In this document: piece after piece, positions 1 to 6,461 of the stretch
Numbering within the stretch: the stretch's first letter is position 1
Layout: every line of letters begins with the position of its first letter
Source of the DNA: JBEEPE01 sp041191265
GTDB lineage: Bacteria > Verrucomicrobiota > Verrucomicrobiia > Chthoniobacterales > Chthoniobacteraceae
Direction: 5' to 3'
Assembly (NCBI GenBank): GCA_041191265.1
Contig: JBEEPE010000120.1
Location: 1-10,362 of the forward strand
Length of the DNA stretch: 10,362 nucleotides
The notes under the pieces: model-generated
The model's database searches: none
Seen by the model: the letters and a program-made list of their open reading frames with translations, nothing else
What the model was told of the DNA's origin: nothing
Made by a program: the position numbers and the translations under genes

Positions 1-210
1 AGCTTCTCCAGCATCGGCGGATCCGAACTCGCCGTCGAAAAAGTCACCGGCGGCATCGGCGAAGCCCTCATCGCCACCGCATTCGGACTCGGCATCGCCA
101 TCATCACCCTCATCCCCTACAACTGGTTCCACTCAAAAGTCGCCTCCCTCCAACACGATATCGAAACCGCCGCCAATAACGTCGAGGTCTTCACCGCCCA
201 AAAGAAATGA
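1..210 (+). CDS. exbB: ExbB/TolQ/MotA-family proton channel protein, C-terminal part
   Basis: The window opens inside this gene; the last 69 codons and the TGA stop are present. The visible part ends with the family's final transmembrane helix, in a context like GGIGEALIATAFGLGIA, followed by a short cytoplasmic amphipathic tail rich in Ala, Glu and Gln. The Thr in that helix (LIATAFG) matches the position of the conserved polar residue of ExbB/TolQ/MotA proteins, which lines the proton path with the ExbD aspartate. In the family, a pentamer of this protein surrounds an ExbD dimer in the inner membrane and uses the proton gradient to drive a TonB- or TolA-like partner. The stop overlaps the exbD start by four bases (ATGA), so the two are translationally coupled. 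Whether the system serves TonB-type uptake or Tol-Pal cannot be told here, because the N-terminus and upstream genes are missing. Confidence 0.9.
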   Translation, partial: SFSSIGGSELAVEKVTGGIGEALIATAFGLGIAIITLIPYNWFHSKVASLQHDIETAANNVEVFTAQKK

Positions 211-623
211 AGCTCGTCTCGCCCCTCCCCCACAAAAAGGCGCGCCTCGAAATCGTGCCGCTCATCGACATCATGTTCTTCCTCCTCGCAAGCTTCATGA
301 TGGTCAGCCTCACCATGACCAAACAGCGCACCGTCGGCGTTAACCTCCCCTCAGCCGCCTCCGCTCAAACCAACCTCAAACCCGACTCCCTCAGCCTCGC
401 CGTCAACGCCGCCGGACAAGTCTTCTTCGAAAAACAACCCGTCACCCTCGACCAACTCGAAAAACTGCTCCGCGAAAAACTCGCCCTCAATAAAGACCTC
501 CCGGTCTACCTCAGCGGCGACTCCGCCACCCCCCATGGCGCCATGGTCGCCGTCCTAGACTACATCCGCCGCTGCGGCGTCACCAAAATCGGCTTCAACG
601 TCAAACCCGCCGACCCGCAATGA
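207..623 (+). CDS. exbD: ExbD/TolR-family biopolymer transport protein
   Basis: This 138-residue protein has the standard ExbD/TolR layout: a short basic cytoplasmic N-terminus, one transmembrane helix at about residues 16-36, and a periplasmic domain to the C-terminus. Asp21 in the motif PLIDIMFFLL matches the invariant membrane aspartate that carries protons in ExbD and TolR. The periplasmic domain ends with the typical pattern of a residue-by-residue strand, a helix (GAMVAVLDYIRRCG) and a final strand (KIGFNVKP). The start is fixed by the ATGA overlap with the exbB stop; a purine-rich stretch (AAAAGAA) lies just upstream but is not a classical ribosome binding site. Its own stop overlaps the next start by another ATGA. 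Length and motif fit the family well. ExbD and TolR cannot be distinguished from sequence alone. Confidence 0.95.
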   Translation: MKLVSPLPHKKARLEIVPLIDIMFFLLASFMMVSLTMTKQRTVGVNLPSAASAQTNLKPDSLSLAVNAAGQVFFEKQPVTLDQLEKLLREKLALNKDLPVYLSGDSATPHGAMVAVLDYIRRCGVTKIGFNVKPADPQ

Positions 624-1126
624 CCCGGCCAGTCCCCCTCTCCATCCTCCTCCTCCTCCTCCTCAGCCTCTGCGGCCTATGCGCTTGGCAATGGAAACGC
701 GAGGATGACTTCCGAGACCTCACCCGACGCCAACAGGCAGAAATCGCCTCCGTCCGCAAAGAACTCGACGACACCTCAACACGCGCCAAAGCCGCAGACG
801 CCGAAATCCTGCGCCTCACCGGCTCCCTCTCCGAGCTTCGCACCAGCTCAGTCGCCAAAACTCAGCACGAGGAAGTCCTCGAAGCCGCGCAAAAAATGAA
901 GGATAGCATCCTGAAACAAAACGCCGCCCTCAAAGAACAGCAAGACGCCCTCGCCAAAGCCAGCACCTCCATCACCGCCGCCAACGAAACCATCAAAACC
1001 CTCGCCGCTGAACGCGACTCTGTTGCAAAAAAACTCAACGCTCTGACCCTCGAGTTCAACAAACTCGCCAATCCCGAAAAATCCGCCGATTCACCCCCAC
1101 CGAAACCGCCGGAACCAAAACCGTAA
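620..1126 (+). CDS. Membrane-anchored coiled-coil protein of the exb operon (TolA-like rod, no C-terminal domain)
   Basis: I do not recognise a named family. The 168-residue product has a strongly hydrophobic N-terminal helix (about residues 7-24, including six consecutive Leu from a CTC run), then WKRE and a long charged heptad-like region from about 28 to 150 rich in Ala, Lys, Glu and Gln, which is a likely coiled coil. It ends in a short Pro/Lys tail (PPPKPPEPKP). The gene begins inside the exbD stop codon (ATGA), so coupled expression with ExbB/ExbD is very likely. In Tol-Pal and TonB systems the third protein is also a single-pass anchor with an extended periplasmic rod. Here the Ser-His-x-x-x-Trp-like TonB anchor motif and any globular C-terminal domain are absent. 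A role as a periplasmic linker energised by ExbBD is an inference; a structural or regulatory role is equally open. Confidence 0.8.
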   Translation: MTRPVPLSILLLLLLSLCGLCAWQWKREDDFRDLTRRQQAEIASVRKELDDTSTRAKAADAEILRLTGSLSELRTSSVAKTQHEEVLEAAQKMKDSILKQNAALKEQQDALAKASTSITAANETIKTLAAERDSVAKKLNALTLEFNKLANPEKSADSPPPKPPEPKP

Positions 1127-1136
1127 ACCCGCCCCT

Positions 1137-1835
1137 TCAAGCCAGACCGATAAACGCCAACATCCGTCCGGTTTTTCCTTTCTCCGTGCGGTAAGAGTAG
1201 TACCGCGAGGCACGGGCTGCCGTGCAAACCCCCGGATCAAAAATGTAGGGCACCCCCGCCGCCGAGAGTTGTCGCCGAATCTCCGCCGCAAAATCCACCT
1301 CGTAATGCGGCGGACGAATGCAAGGCCCCAGCGCCGCAACTAGGTTGTAAACCTTGCAACCAAACGCATTCCGCATCAACCCAACCGCCTCCTTCACAAT
1401 CCCAAGCTCGGTCCCCTTCTTCCCCGAGTGACACAACGCCACCACCCGCGCATACGGATCCGCCAAATACACCGCGCAACAATCCGCCACGTAAATACCC
1501 AGCACCAACCGCGGATCATCCGTCACCAACCCATCCGCACCCTGATGAAAATCCCCCCCCACTCCAAATCCACCCCGAACCGTAGCAACCCGATTCCCAT
1601 GCACCTGCTCGCACAAAATTAACTCCTTCCCCGAATGCCCGTCCGTCGCCAGCAACCGGTGATGATGCGGCTCCAAAACACGAATCGCCTCCTCCCGCTC
1701 CAATCCCGTCACATCCACCGCAGCCACCCGAGGAATAAATCCGTGGGTCACCCCAAACGCCGCCCCCGAAAACTCGCGACACCGCTCCATCCCCGCCACC
1801 CCATCCTCCTCCCAACGCGAGTTATGCAAATCCAT
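1137..1835 (-). CDS. pgeF: PgeF/YfiH/YlmD-family copper-oxidase-like protein (peptidoglycan editing factor type)
   Basis: The 232-residue product matches the family once called multicopper polyphenol oxidase or laccase domain, whose E. coli member (PgeF/YfiH) removes wrongly placed serine from peptidoglycan precursors. Family landmarks appear in order: QVHG with His79, GADGLVTD at 99-106, ADCC with Cys119, CHSGKKG with His136, GPCI at 170-173 followed by YEVD, and a C-terminal KTGRMLAF. His79, Cys119 and His136 are the expected metal-binding triad. The segment after the last His is normally HAGW+G; here it reads HSGKKG. The start at 1835 is preferred because GAGGGGGG sits about 8 nt upstream and the length fits the family. 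An upstream in-frame extension to 2060 would overlap tolC by almost 200 bases. It is the last gene of a three-gene minus-strand operon, 28 bp after tolC. Confidence 0.88.
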   Translation of the reverse strand: MDLHNSRWEEDGVAGMERCREFSGAAFGVTHGFIPRVAAVDVTGLEREEAIRVLEPHHHRLLATDGHSGKELILCEQVHGNRVATVRGGFGVGGDFHQGADGLVTDDPRLVLGIYVADCCAVYLADPYARVVALCHSGKKGTELGIVKEAVGLMRNAFGCKVYNLVAALGPCIRPPHYEVDFAAEIRRQLSAAGVPYIFDPGVCTAARASRYYSYRTEKGKTGRMLAFIGLA

Positions 1836-1863
1836 CGCTAGACCCCCCTCGCAAAAGACGCCC

Positions 1864-3426
1864 CTACTTCCCCCCGCCAGACCCCGGAACCGGCGCCAAC
1901 TTCGGAACCTCCGACCGCAACGGCACATTCGCCGACAAAACCTTCTTCTCCAAAACCGCCAACGGATCCTTAAACCCATCATCAAAAACCGTATCCGCCG
2001 CCGTCGCCCGATCAAACTCCGCCTGCGCCCGCGCAAAATCACTCCGCCCCTGCAACTCATTCGTCCTCGCCCGCGTCAACGCAACCTGCGCATCCAACAC
2101 CTCCAACTGCGTCCCCGCCCCCGCCGACAACCGCTCCTTCGCCAACCGCAACGCCTCCAACGCCTGCTCCACATTCTTCTTCTGCGACGTCACCGTCTCC
2201 CGCGCCTGCTGCATATCCGCATACGCCTTCTGAACCTCCAACTCCGCCTGACGCACCAAATCGTCATACGCAATCCGCGCACTATCCATCCGCGCACGCG
2301 CCTGCGCCGCCCGTCCGTCCGAAAGCATCCCGTCAAACAAGTTCCACTGACCCGTCACCCCAAAAAACCAACCGTGAATCTCGGTATCAATATCCCACGC
2401 ATCCCGCTGCATCCGCAGCCCGCCATTCACCTCCACAGTCGGCTTCTTCCCCGCCAACGCCACCTTGATGCTCTCCTTCTCCGACAAAATCCGTTCCCGC
2501 TGCTGCTTCAAATCCGGCCGGCGCGCCCTCGCCAACTGCACCGCTGCCGAAAGATCCGGCGCACCCGAAACATCCGGCAGCTCCCCCGAACACCTCAACA
2601 ACGCACCCCCATCCATCGAAGGCGTTAATCCCAGCAACTTCGCCAACTCCAGCCGCAAAATCAGGTACTCATTCTTCGACCGAATCAGCGCCGGTTTCAC
2701 ATTCGCCACCTCCACCTCCGCCCGCAACACGTTGAACCTCGGCACCGTCCCCGCATTGAAACGACTCGTCGCATTCGACAACTGCTCGTCAGCCAACCGT
2801 ACCGCTTCCTCCGAAACTTCCACCATCGCGCGCGCCGCCAAAACCCGCGAATACATCACCCGCACCGCAGAAATCGTCCGATCAATCGTCGCTCGCAACG
2901 CGTAATACGCCTCATCCCGCGCAATCCGTGCCACCTCCCGCTGCGCCGTAATCCGCCCCCCCGAATACACGTTCTGACGCACCCCCAGCTCCACCCGCCA
3001 CTGCTTGTTCTGATAATGAATCAAACTGTTGCTCGCTCGGTTAAAGCCTCCCAAAACACTCGCCCCAGGCGCCAAAGACGAAAACCGTAGCTCAGGGTCC
3101 GTGTAATCAAAACTCGCCGTCATCGCCACCCGAGGCAACGCATCCGCACGCGCCTCCACAATCTGACCCTGCGCCCGCTGAATGTCTTTCAACGCCCGCG
3201 CCACATCGGGGTTCTGACGCAACGCAATCTCCACCGCCTTCTCCAAACTCAACTCCCCCTCCACCTTCGCCATCGCCGGTACCACCCCAAAATCCGTCCT
3301 CACCGGAACCCCCTCACCCGCCCTCTTGCCCCCCCCCGCATCCCCGCGCACCTCCCCTAGGAGCATCGCAACGAACACAACCAGCCCGGGCACGCCCCGC
3401 ATCCTTCCTTTTCCCACGTTTCTCAT
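1864..3426 (-). CDS. tolC: TolC-family outer membrane efflux protein
   Basis: The 520-residue product has a signal peptide (basic start, then VPGLVVFVAMLLG) and the two tandem outer-membrane-efflux-protein repeats of TolC. The first repeat begins with LSLEKAVEIALRQNPDV near residue 60, a hallmark of the family. Both halves show long Ala/Arg/Glu-rich helices with beta segments such as FDYTDPEL and TGQWNLFDG, where NLFDG is the usual start of the second barrel half. In the cell it would form a trimeric outer-membrane and periplasmic tunnel for export with an inner-membrane pump. No pump or membrane fusion gene lies nearby, so the substrate is unknown. The tail is Pro/Gly-rich. A second ATG at 3402 follows GGAAAAGGAAGG and is a possible alternative start; the first ATG was kept because its longer basic n-region is also compatible. 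The start is 8 bp from the stop of the upstream glycosyltransferase. Confidence 0.92.
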   Translation of the reverse strand: MRNVGKGRMRGVPGLVVFVAMLLGEVRGDAGGGKRAGEGVPVRTDFGVVPAMAKVEGELSLEKAVEIALRQNPDVARALKDIQRAQGQIVEARADALPRVAMTASFDYTDPELRFSSLAPGASVLGGFNRASNSLIHYQNKQWRVELGVRQNVYSGGRITAQREVARIARDEAYYALRATIDRTISAVRVMYSRVLAARAMVEVSEEAVRLADEQLSNATSRFNAGTVPRFNVLRAEVEVANVKPALIRSKNEYLILRLELAKLLGLTPSMDGGALLRCSGELPDVSGAPDLSAAVQLARARRPDLKQQRERILSEKESIKVALAGKKPTVEVNGGLRMQRDAWDIDTEIHGWFFGVTGQWNLFDGMLSDGRAAQARARMDSARIAYDDLVRQAELEVQKAYADMQQARETVTSQKKNVEQALEALRLAKERLSAGAGTQLEVLDAQVALTRARTNELQGRSDFARAQAEFDRATAADTVFDDGFKDPLAVLEKKVLSANVPLRSEVPKLAPVPGSGGGK

Positions 3427-3434
3427 CCCGCCAG

Positions 3435-4487
3435 TTAACCGCCTCCCCCGCGAATTCCAAGCAAACGAAATCCCGCTGAGGCCCCCTCACCCCGCTGCCG
3501 TAAAACCCGCCGATACACCCGCTCAAACCATCGCGCCGCATCCCAACGCGTCCCTTCCGCATGCATCCGCATCGTCTCCGTCGAAAGATAACGCCACATC
3601 CCGTCATCCAAACACAACCGCACCACCGCCTCCGCCATCCGCTCCCTCCCAACAATCAACCCCGCCGTTCCCGCCCGTAACCACCACCGCGCCATCGTCC
3701 CCTCCTCCGCCACCATCGGCAACCCCACCGACGCCGCATCACGGAACGGTTCCGCCGAACCATTCCCCCAACCCACACAACAAATCACCCGACTCCTCCG
3801 CATCAACGCCAACACCGCCCCTTTCGGCACCCGCTTCCAATCCGGTACCGCCCCCCCAACCGCCCCATACAAATCCCCCGCAACCAACACCACCCTCCCA
3901 CCCGGCACCCGCCGCCGAACCTCCCACTCAAACCCCCGAACCCAACCCTCTAGCCCCGTCACCCCTGACCCCACCAGCAACACCACCGTCCGGCCACTCC
4001 CACACACCCGCTCCCCCGTCAAATCCCCCGCCCCATCCAGCATCGGCGAAGTCCACTCCCGCTGCGGAAACCAATACCCACCCCACGGATGGGACGCCGT
4101 CATCACCACACCCCCAGAAACCCCAAATCCTCCACGATACCCCGCCCAACGCGCCGCCCATTCCGTAATCCACCACCCCGGCGCATGCCCCGCCGAACCC
4201 TTCACCCACGGCTCATGAAATGTGAAAACCGCAGGCACCCGAAGTCGCCCCAACGCACGAAAACACCCCACCAACCGGCGCCTCGACTCCAAATGAAAGT
4301 GCAAGACCCCTCCCTCACCCGCAATCCGTCCCAAGGAAACCTCCCCGCGCGTCCCTGCCAAACGGCGCCCCAACACCGCAACCCCAGCCTCATGTCCCCG
4401 CCCACACAGATCCGCTGCCAAACGCCGCACTCCCCCTCCAAGCTCACCCATCATCGTCCTTTGCGTCACCACCATCTCAATCCGCAT
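3435..4487 (-). CDS. Glycosyltransferase family 4-like protein (GT-B fold)
   Basis: The 350-residue product resembles GT-B retaining glycosyltransferases. The N-terminal half has an MRIEMVVTQ first strand, a glycine-rich turn (GELGGGVRRLAADLCGRGHE) and VPAVFTFHEPW near residues 84-94. The C-terminal half carries the nucleotide-sugar region AEPFRDAASVGLPMVAEEG at 245-263, which corresponds to the EPFG...LEAMAxGxPVVA region of GT4 enzymes. Glu246 is present, but position 254, where the second Glu of the E-x7-E motif should be, is Val. The sugar and acceptor cannot be predicted; envelope or exopolysaccharide work would fit the adjoining tolC. The start at 4487 is chosen because a near-perfect GGAGG lies 7 nt upstream. 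The frame stays open to 4715, but that would run antisense through the Cys-rich gene. It is the first gene of the operon with tolC and pgeF. Confidence 0.8.
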   Translation of the reverse strand: MRIEMVVTQRTMMGELGGGVRRLAADLCGRGHEAGVAVLGRRLAGTRGEVSLGRIAGEGGVLHFHLESRRRLVGCFRALGRLRVPAVFTFHEPWVKGSAGHAPGWWITEWAARWAGYRGGFGVSGGVVMTASHPWGGYWFPQREWTSPMLDGAGDLTGERVCGSGRTVVLLVGSGVTGLEGWVRGFEWEVRRRVPGGRVVLVAGDLYGAVGGAVPDWKRVPKGAVLALMRRSRVICCVGWGNGSAEPFRDAASVGLPMVAEEGTMARWWLRAGTAGLIVGRERMAEAVVRLCLDDGMWRYLSTETMRMHAEGTRWDAARWFERVYRRVLRQRGEGASAGFRLLGIRGGGG

Positions 4488-4488
4488 G

Positions 4489-4502
4489 CATCCACCTCCT
4501 TC
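4489..4502 (-). promoter_or_regulatory. Ribosome binding site of the glycosyltransferase gene
   Basis: Read on the minus strand, GGAGGAAGGAGGTGG precedes the ATG at 4487. Its second GGAGG is 7 nt from the start codon, close to the anti-Shine-Dalgarno optimum. An out-of-frame ATG four bases upstream closes after four codons. This site decides the start of the 350-residue glycosyltransferase over the longer open frame. Confidence 0.7.
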
Positions 4503-4593
4503 CTCCACTGCATCGCGCAATCCGTCGGTCCGGACGCTCCAAAAATCTCCCAACCCTTTGAACAATGGCGCACCCCAAGCTGTCACCAGCCCC

Positions 4594-5013
4594 ATGAACT
4601 CGCGCCCACGCCTGCACCTGCTCCTCGCGAGCGTGCTCCTCTGGGCCGCTATCCCGCTCCTAAAAGTCTGCTGCTTCAACGTCGTAGACAAATCGCCAAC
4701 CTGCTGCGCGCTCACCCAAAAAGCTCCCCACCACGATTCCCAGCCGTCGCCACCTGAAAACCACGCGTCGCCCTGCTGCTCAGGTTCCTCCTACCTCGCA
4801 AAGGAAGATACCTCGGTTCCCGCCCATCCCTCCTCGACCCCGACCGATCACCTCGCCCCACCGCACGAGTTCCCCAATCCACTCTTCGCCTCTTCTCCCC
4901 ATCCCGTTCACCAACTCGCCCAAGCACCGTCGCCCCAACCGCTCCGACGCGACCTTTCCGTAACCCTCCACACCTGTTGCGCCCCAAACGCTCCCCCGCG
5001 AACCCTCACTTAA
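4594..5013 (+). CDS. Small exported protein with four Cys-Cys pairs
   Basis: I do not recognise this 139-residue product. It starts with a basic, hydrophobic segment (MNSRPRLHLLLASVLLWAAIP) that looks like a signal peptide or a single membrane anchor. It then carries four vicinal cysteine pairs at 26-27, 37-38, 61-62 and 128-129, in a matrix rich in Pro, Ser, His and Ala with little predicted structure. Cysteine pairs and scattered His suggest metal binding or disulfides in the envelope; that is inference. Codon use (third-position C) matches its plus-strand neighbours, which supports a real gene. The ATG at 4594 is chosen over the longer frame from 4486 because the signal peptide begins there, though no ribosome binding site is visible. 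It lies 61 bp before a second Cys-rich exported protein and may be co-transcribed with it. Confidence 0.55.
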   Translation: MNSRPRLHLLLASVLLWAAIPLLKVCCFNVVDKSPTCCALTQKAPHHDSQPSPPENHASPCCSGSSYLAKEDTSVPAHPSSTPTDHLAPPHEFPNPLFASSPHPVHQLAQAPSPQPLRRDLSVTLHTCCAPNAPPRTLT

Positions 5014-5074
5014 AACCGATATGGAACGTGCTGGAATCCATCAAAATCCAGCGAAACTTCAAGATACGGAAAAT

Positions 5075-5233
5075 ATGAAAACCTTCATCACAGCAATAAC
5101 GCTCGCCGCCCTGACTCTCGGGTCGGCATTCGCAGCCGCACCGGAATCCGACAAGTCCTGCAGCAAATGCTGCAAGTCCTGCGAGACCTGCGCGAAATGC
5201 AAAAAGAGCGATTGCAAAACCTGCTGCAAATAA
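5075..5233 (+). CDS. Tiny secreted cysteine-rich peptide (nine Cys in 23 residues)
   Basis: The 52-residue precursor has a clear Sec signal peptide (MKTFITAITLAALTLGSAFA) with cleavage likely after Ala20 or Ala22. The mature part is about 30 residues. Its cysteines stand at 29, 32, 33, 36, 39, 42, 47, 50 and 51, giving repeated C-x-x-C steps separated mainly by Lys, Ser, Glu and Thr, with a CC pair near each end. This spacing suggests tight metal coordination (copper, zinc or similar) or a dense disulfide peptide in the periplasm or outside. No named family is recognised and the function is not known. The start at 5075 is preferred over 5021 because it gives a perfect signal peptide; a weak ACGGAAA lies upstream. 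Transcription ends just downstream at a strong hairpin terminator. Confidence 0.75.
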   Translation: MKTFITAITLAALTLGSAFAAAPESDKSCSKCCKSCETCAKCKKSDCKTCCK

Positions 5234-5234
5234 A

Positions 5235-5263
5235 GGCGTAACCGCCAACTGAGCAAACGCTCA
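5235..5263 (+). other. Two small stem-loops ahead of the terminator
   Basis: Two short perfect hairpins lie between the peptide stop codon and the terminator: GGCG-TAAC-CGCC at 5235-5246 and TGAGC-AAAC-GCTCA at 5250-5263. Both have four-base loops. They may stabilise the 3' end of the mRNA or belong to a small processed RNA; this is an inference from base pairing alone. Confidence 0.45.
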
Positions 5264-5270
5264 CCAGTCA

Positions 5271-5302
5271 GACGCCACCGTCCCCACGGTGGCGTCTTTT
5301 TT
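5271..5302 (+). terminator. Strong intrinsic terminator after the Cys-rich genes
   Basis: An 11-bp perfect stem (GACGCCACCGT paired with ACGGTGGCGTC) around a CCCC loop is followed at once by six T. This is a textbook rho-independent terminator for the plus strand, 37 nt after the stop of the 52-aa peptide. Confidence 0.95.
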
Positions 5303-5368
5303 GTCCCAATCACCCACCCGGTCCCCGCGCCCCCCATTCGGCGGAACAGAAGGCGCTCTCAACCAAGC

Positions 5369-6403
5369 ATGAAAGCGATTTCCCCCCTCGCAGCATCCCT
5401 CGCACTCCTCATCGCCGCAGCCCTGCCCGCCAACGCGCAATCCTCACCCACCCCACCCCCAAAAGAGATTCGTGTCGGCATCATCGGACTCGATACCTCC
5501 CACTCCATCGCATTCACCCAGACCCTCAATCGCGGACCCAAAAATCCCGCCGACAAACCACGCTTCGAAGGTGTGCGCGTCGTCGCCGCCTACCCCCAAG
5601 GCAGTAAGGACATCGAAAGCAGCACGAAACGCGTCCCCGAATACACCGAGAAAATCAAAGCTCTCGACGTCGAAATCGTCGATTCCATCGAAACGCTCCT
5701 CCGCAAAGTCGACGCCATCCTCCTCGAATCCAACGACGGACGAGTCCACCTCGAACAAATCCGGCCCGTCCTCCACGCACGCAAACCCGTCTTCATCGAT
5801 AAACCCGTCGCCGCCTCCCTCGCCGACGTCATCCGCATTTTCGCTGAAGCCGAAAAAGCAAAAGTCCCCGTGTTCAGCTCATCCTCCCTGCGTTACGGAC
5901 GCTCCACGCAAGACACGCGCAACGGCGCATTCGGACAAGTAAAGTCCGTCGAAACCTTTAGCCCCGTGAACCTCGAACCGACTCATCCGGAACTTTTCTG
6001 GTACGGCATTCACGGCTGCGAAAGCCTGTTCACCGCAATGGGCCCCGGCTGCCAAACCGTACAACGCTCCGTCGATGCGGACGGAAAAGTCGTGGTCAAA
6101 GGCGTTTGGAAGAACTCCCGAATCGGCATCTTCCGCCAAGAAAATGGGAAAGACCGCAAAGGCTACGGCGGAGTCGCTCAAACCGCCCAAGGAGATAAAA
6201 CCCTCGGCGCCTACGAAGGATACGACCCCCTGCTTGCCGCGATTGTCGACTTTTTCAAAACCGGACTCCCCCCCGTCACCCCCGAGGAGACCCAAGAAAT
6301 CTACGCCTTCATGGCCGCCTCAGAAGAAAGTAAACTCAACAACGGCAAAGAAGTATCTGTCGCAGAAACACTCGCCAAAGCTCGAAAAGAAATCGCTCCG
6401 TAA
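5369..6403 (+). CDS. Exported Gfo/Idh/MocA-type oxidoreductase
   Basis: The 344-residue product begins with a Sec signal peptide (LALLIAAALPANAQ, cleavage near residue 24). It continues with the Rossmann strand IRVGIIGLDTSHS at 34-46, a variable helix, DAILLESNDG at 115-124, and PVFIDKPVA at 140-148. The last corresponds to the EKP motif of Gfo/Idh/MocA proteins, here as Asp-Lys-Pro with Lys145. A WYGIHGCE segment with His215 fits the usual catalytic His region of the C-terminal domain. Members use a tightly or loosely bound NAD(P) to oxidise or rearrange sugars and cyclitols; the substrate is unknown. The glycine motif departs from GxGxxG, but GLDTSH is, as I recall, typical of one subgroup. 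No ribosome binding site is clear next to the start. It stands alone between a terminator and a convergent gene. Confidence 0.9.
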   Translation: MKAISPLAASLALLIAAALPANAQSSPTPPPKEIRVGIIGLDTSHSIAFTQTLNRGPKNPADKPRFEGVRVVAAYPQGSKDIESSTKRVPEYTEKIKALDVEIVDSIETLLRKVDAILLESNDGRVHLEQIRPVLHARKPVFIDKPVAASLADVIRIFAEAEKAKVPVFSSSSLRYGRSTQDTRNGAFGQVKSVETFSPVNLEPTHPELFWYGIHGCESLFTAMGPGCQTVQRSVDADGKVVVKGVWKNSRIGIFRQENGKDRKGYGGVAQTAQGDKTLGAYEGYDPLLAAIVDFFKTGLPPVTPEETQEIYAFMAASEESKLNNGKEVSVAETLAKARKEIAP

Positions 6404-6461
6404 AGTTCTCCTTTTCAGCTCTGGCATTCGCCACCAGCGCAGCGAAATCTGTTGGGAGCGC

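Noticed and set aside
646..664. CCT/CTC microsatellite, six units, at the start of the coiled-coil gene.
   Set aside because: It encodes leucines of the membrane helix; unit changes would stay in frame, so it is not a convincing phase-variation switch.
3326..4168. Long plus-strand open frame of 280 codons, very rich in Pro, Thr and Ser.
   Set aside because: It is antisense to the glycosyltransferase and the tolC start, has no domain, and its composition is what C-rich antisense DNA gives. The minus-strand genes have motifs and good start sites.
4528..4535. Perfect 8-base palindrome GTCCGGAC between the divergent glycosyltransferase and Cys-rich genes.
   Set aside because: It is too short to call an operator and expected by chance in GC-rich DNA; no second half-site was found.
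4488..4715. N-terminal extension of the glycosyltransferase by 76 codons.
   Set aside because: The extension lacks family similarity, runs antisense through the Cys-rich gene, and the strong ribosome binding site is at 4487.
6404..6461. Bidirectional terminator between the convergent oxidoreductase and hydrolase genes.
   Set aside because: Only a 5-bp stem with a long loop (AGCGC and GCGCT) and no T tract could be found.
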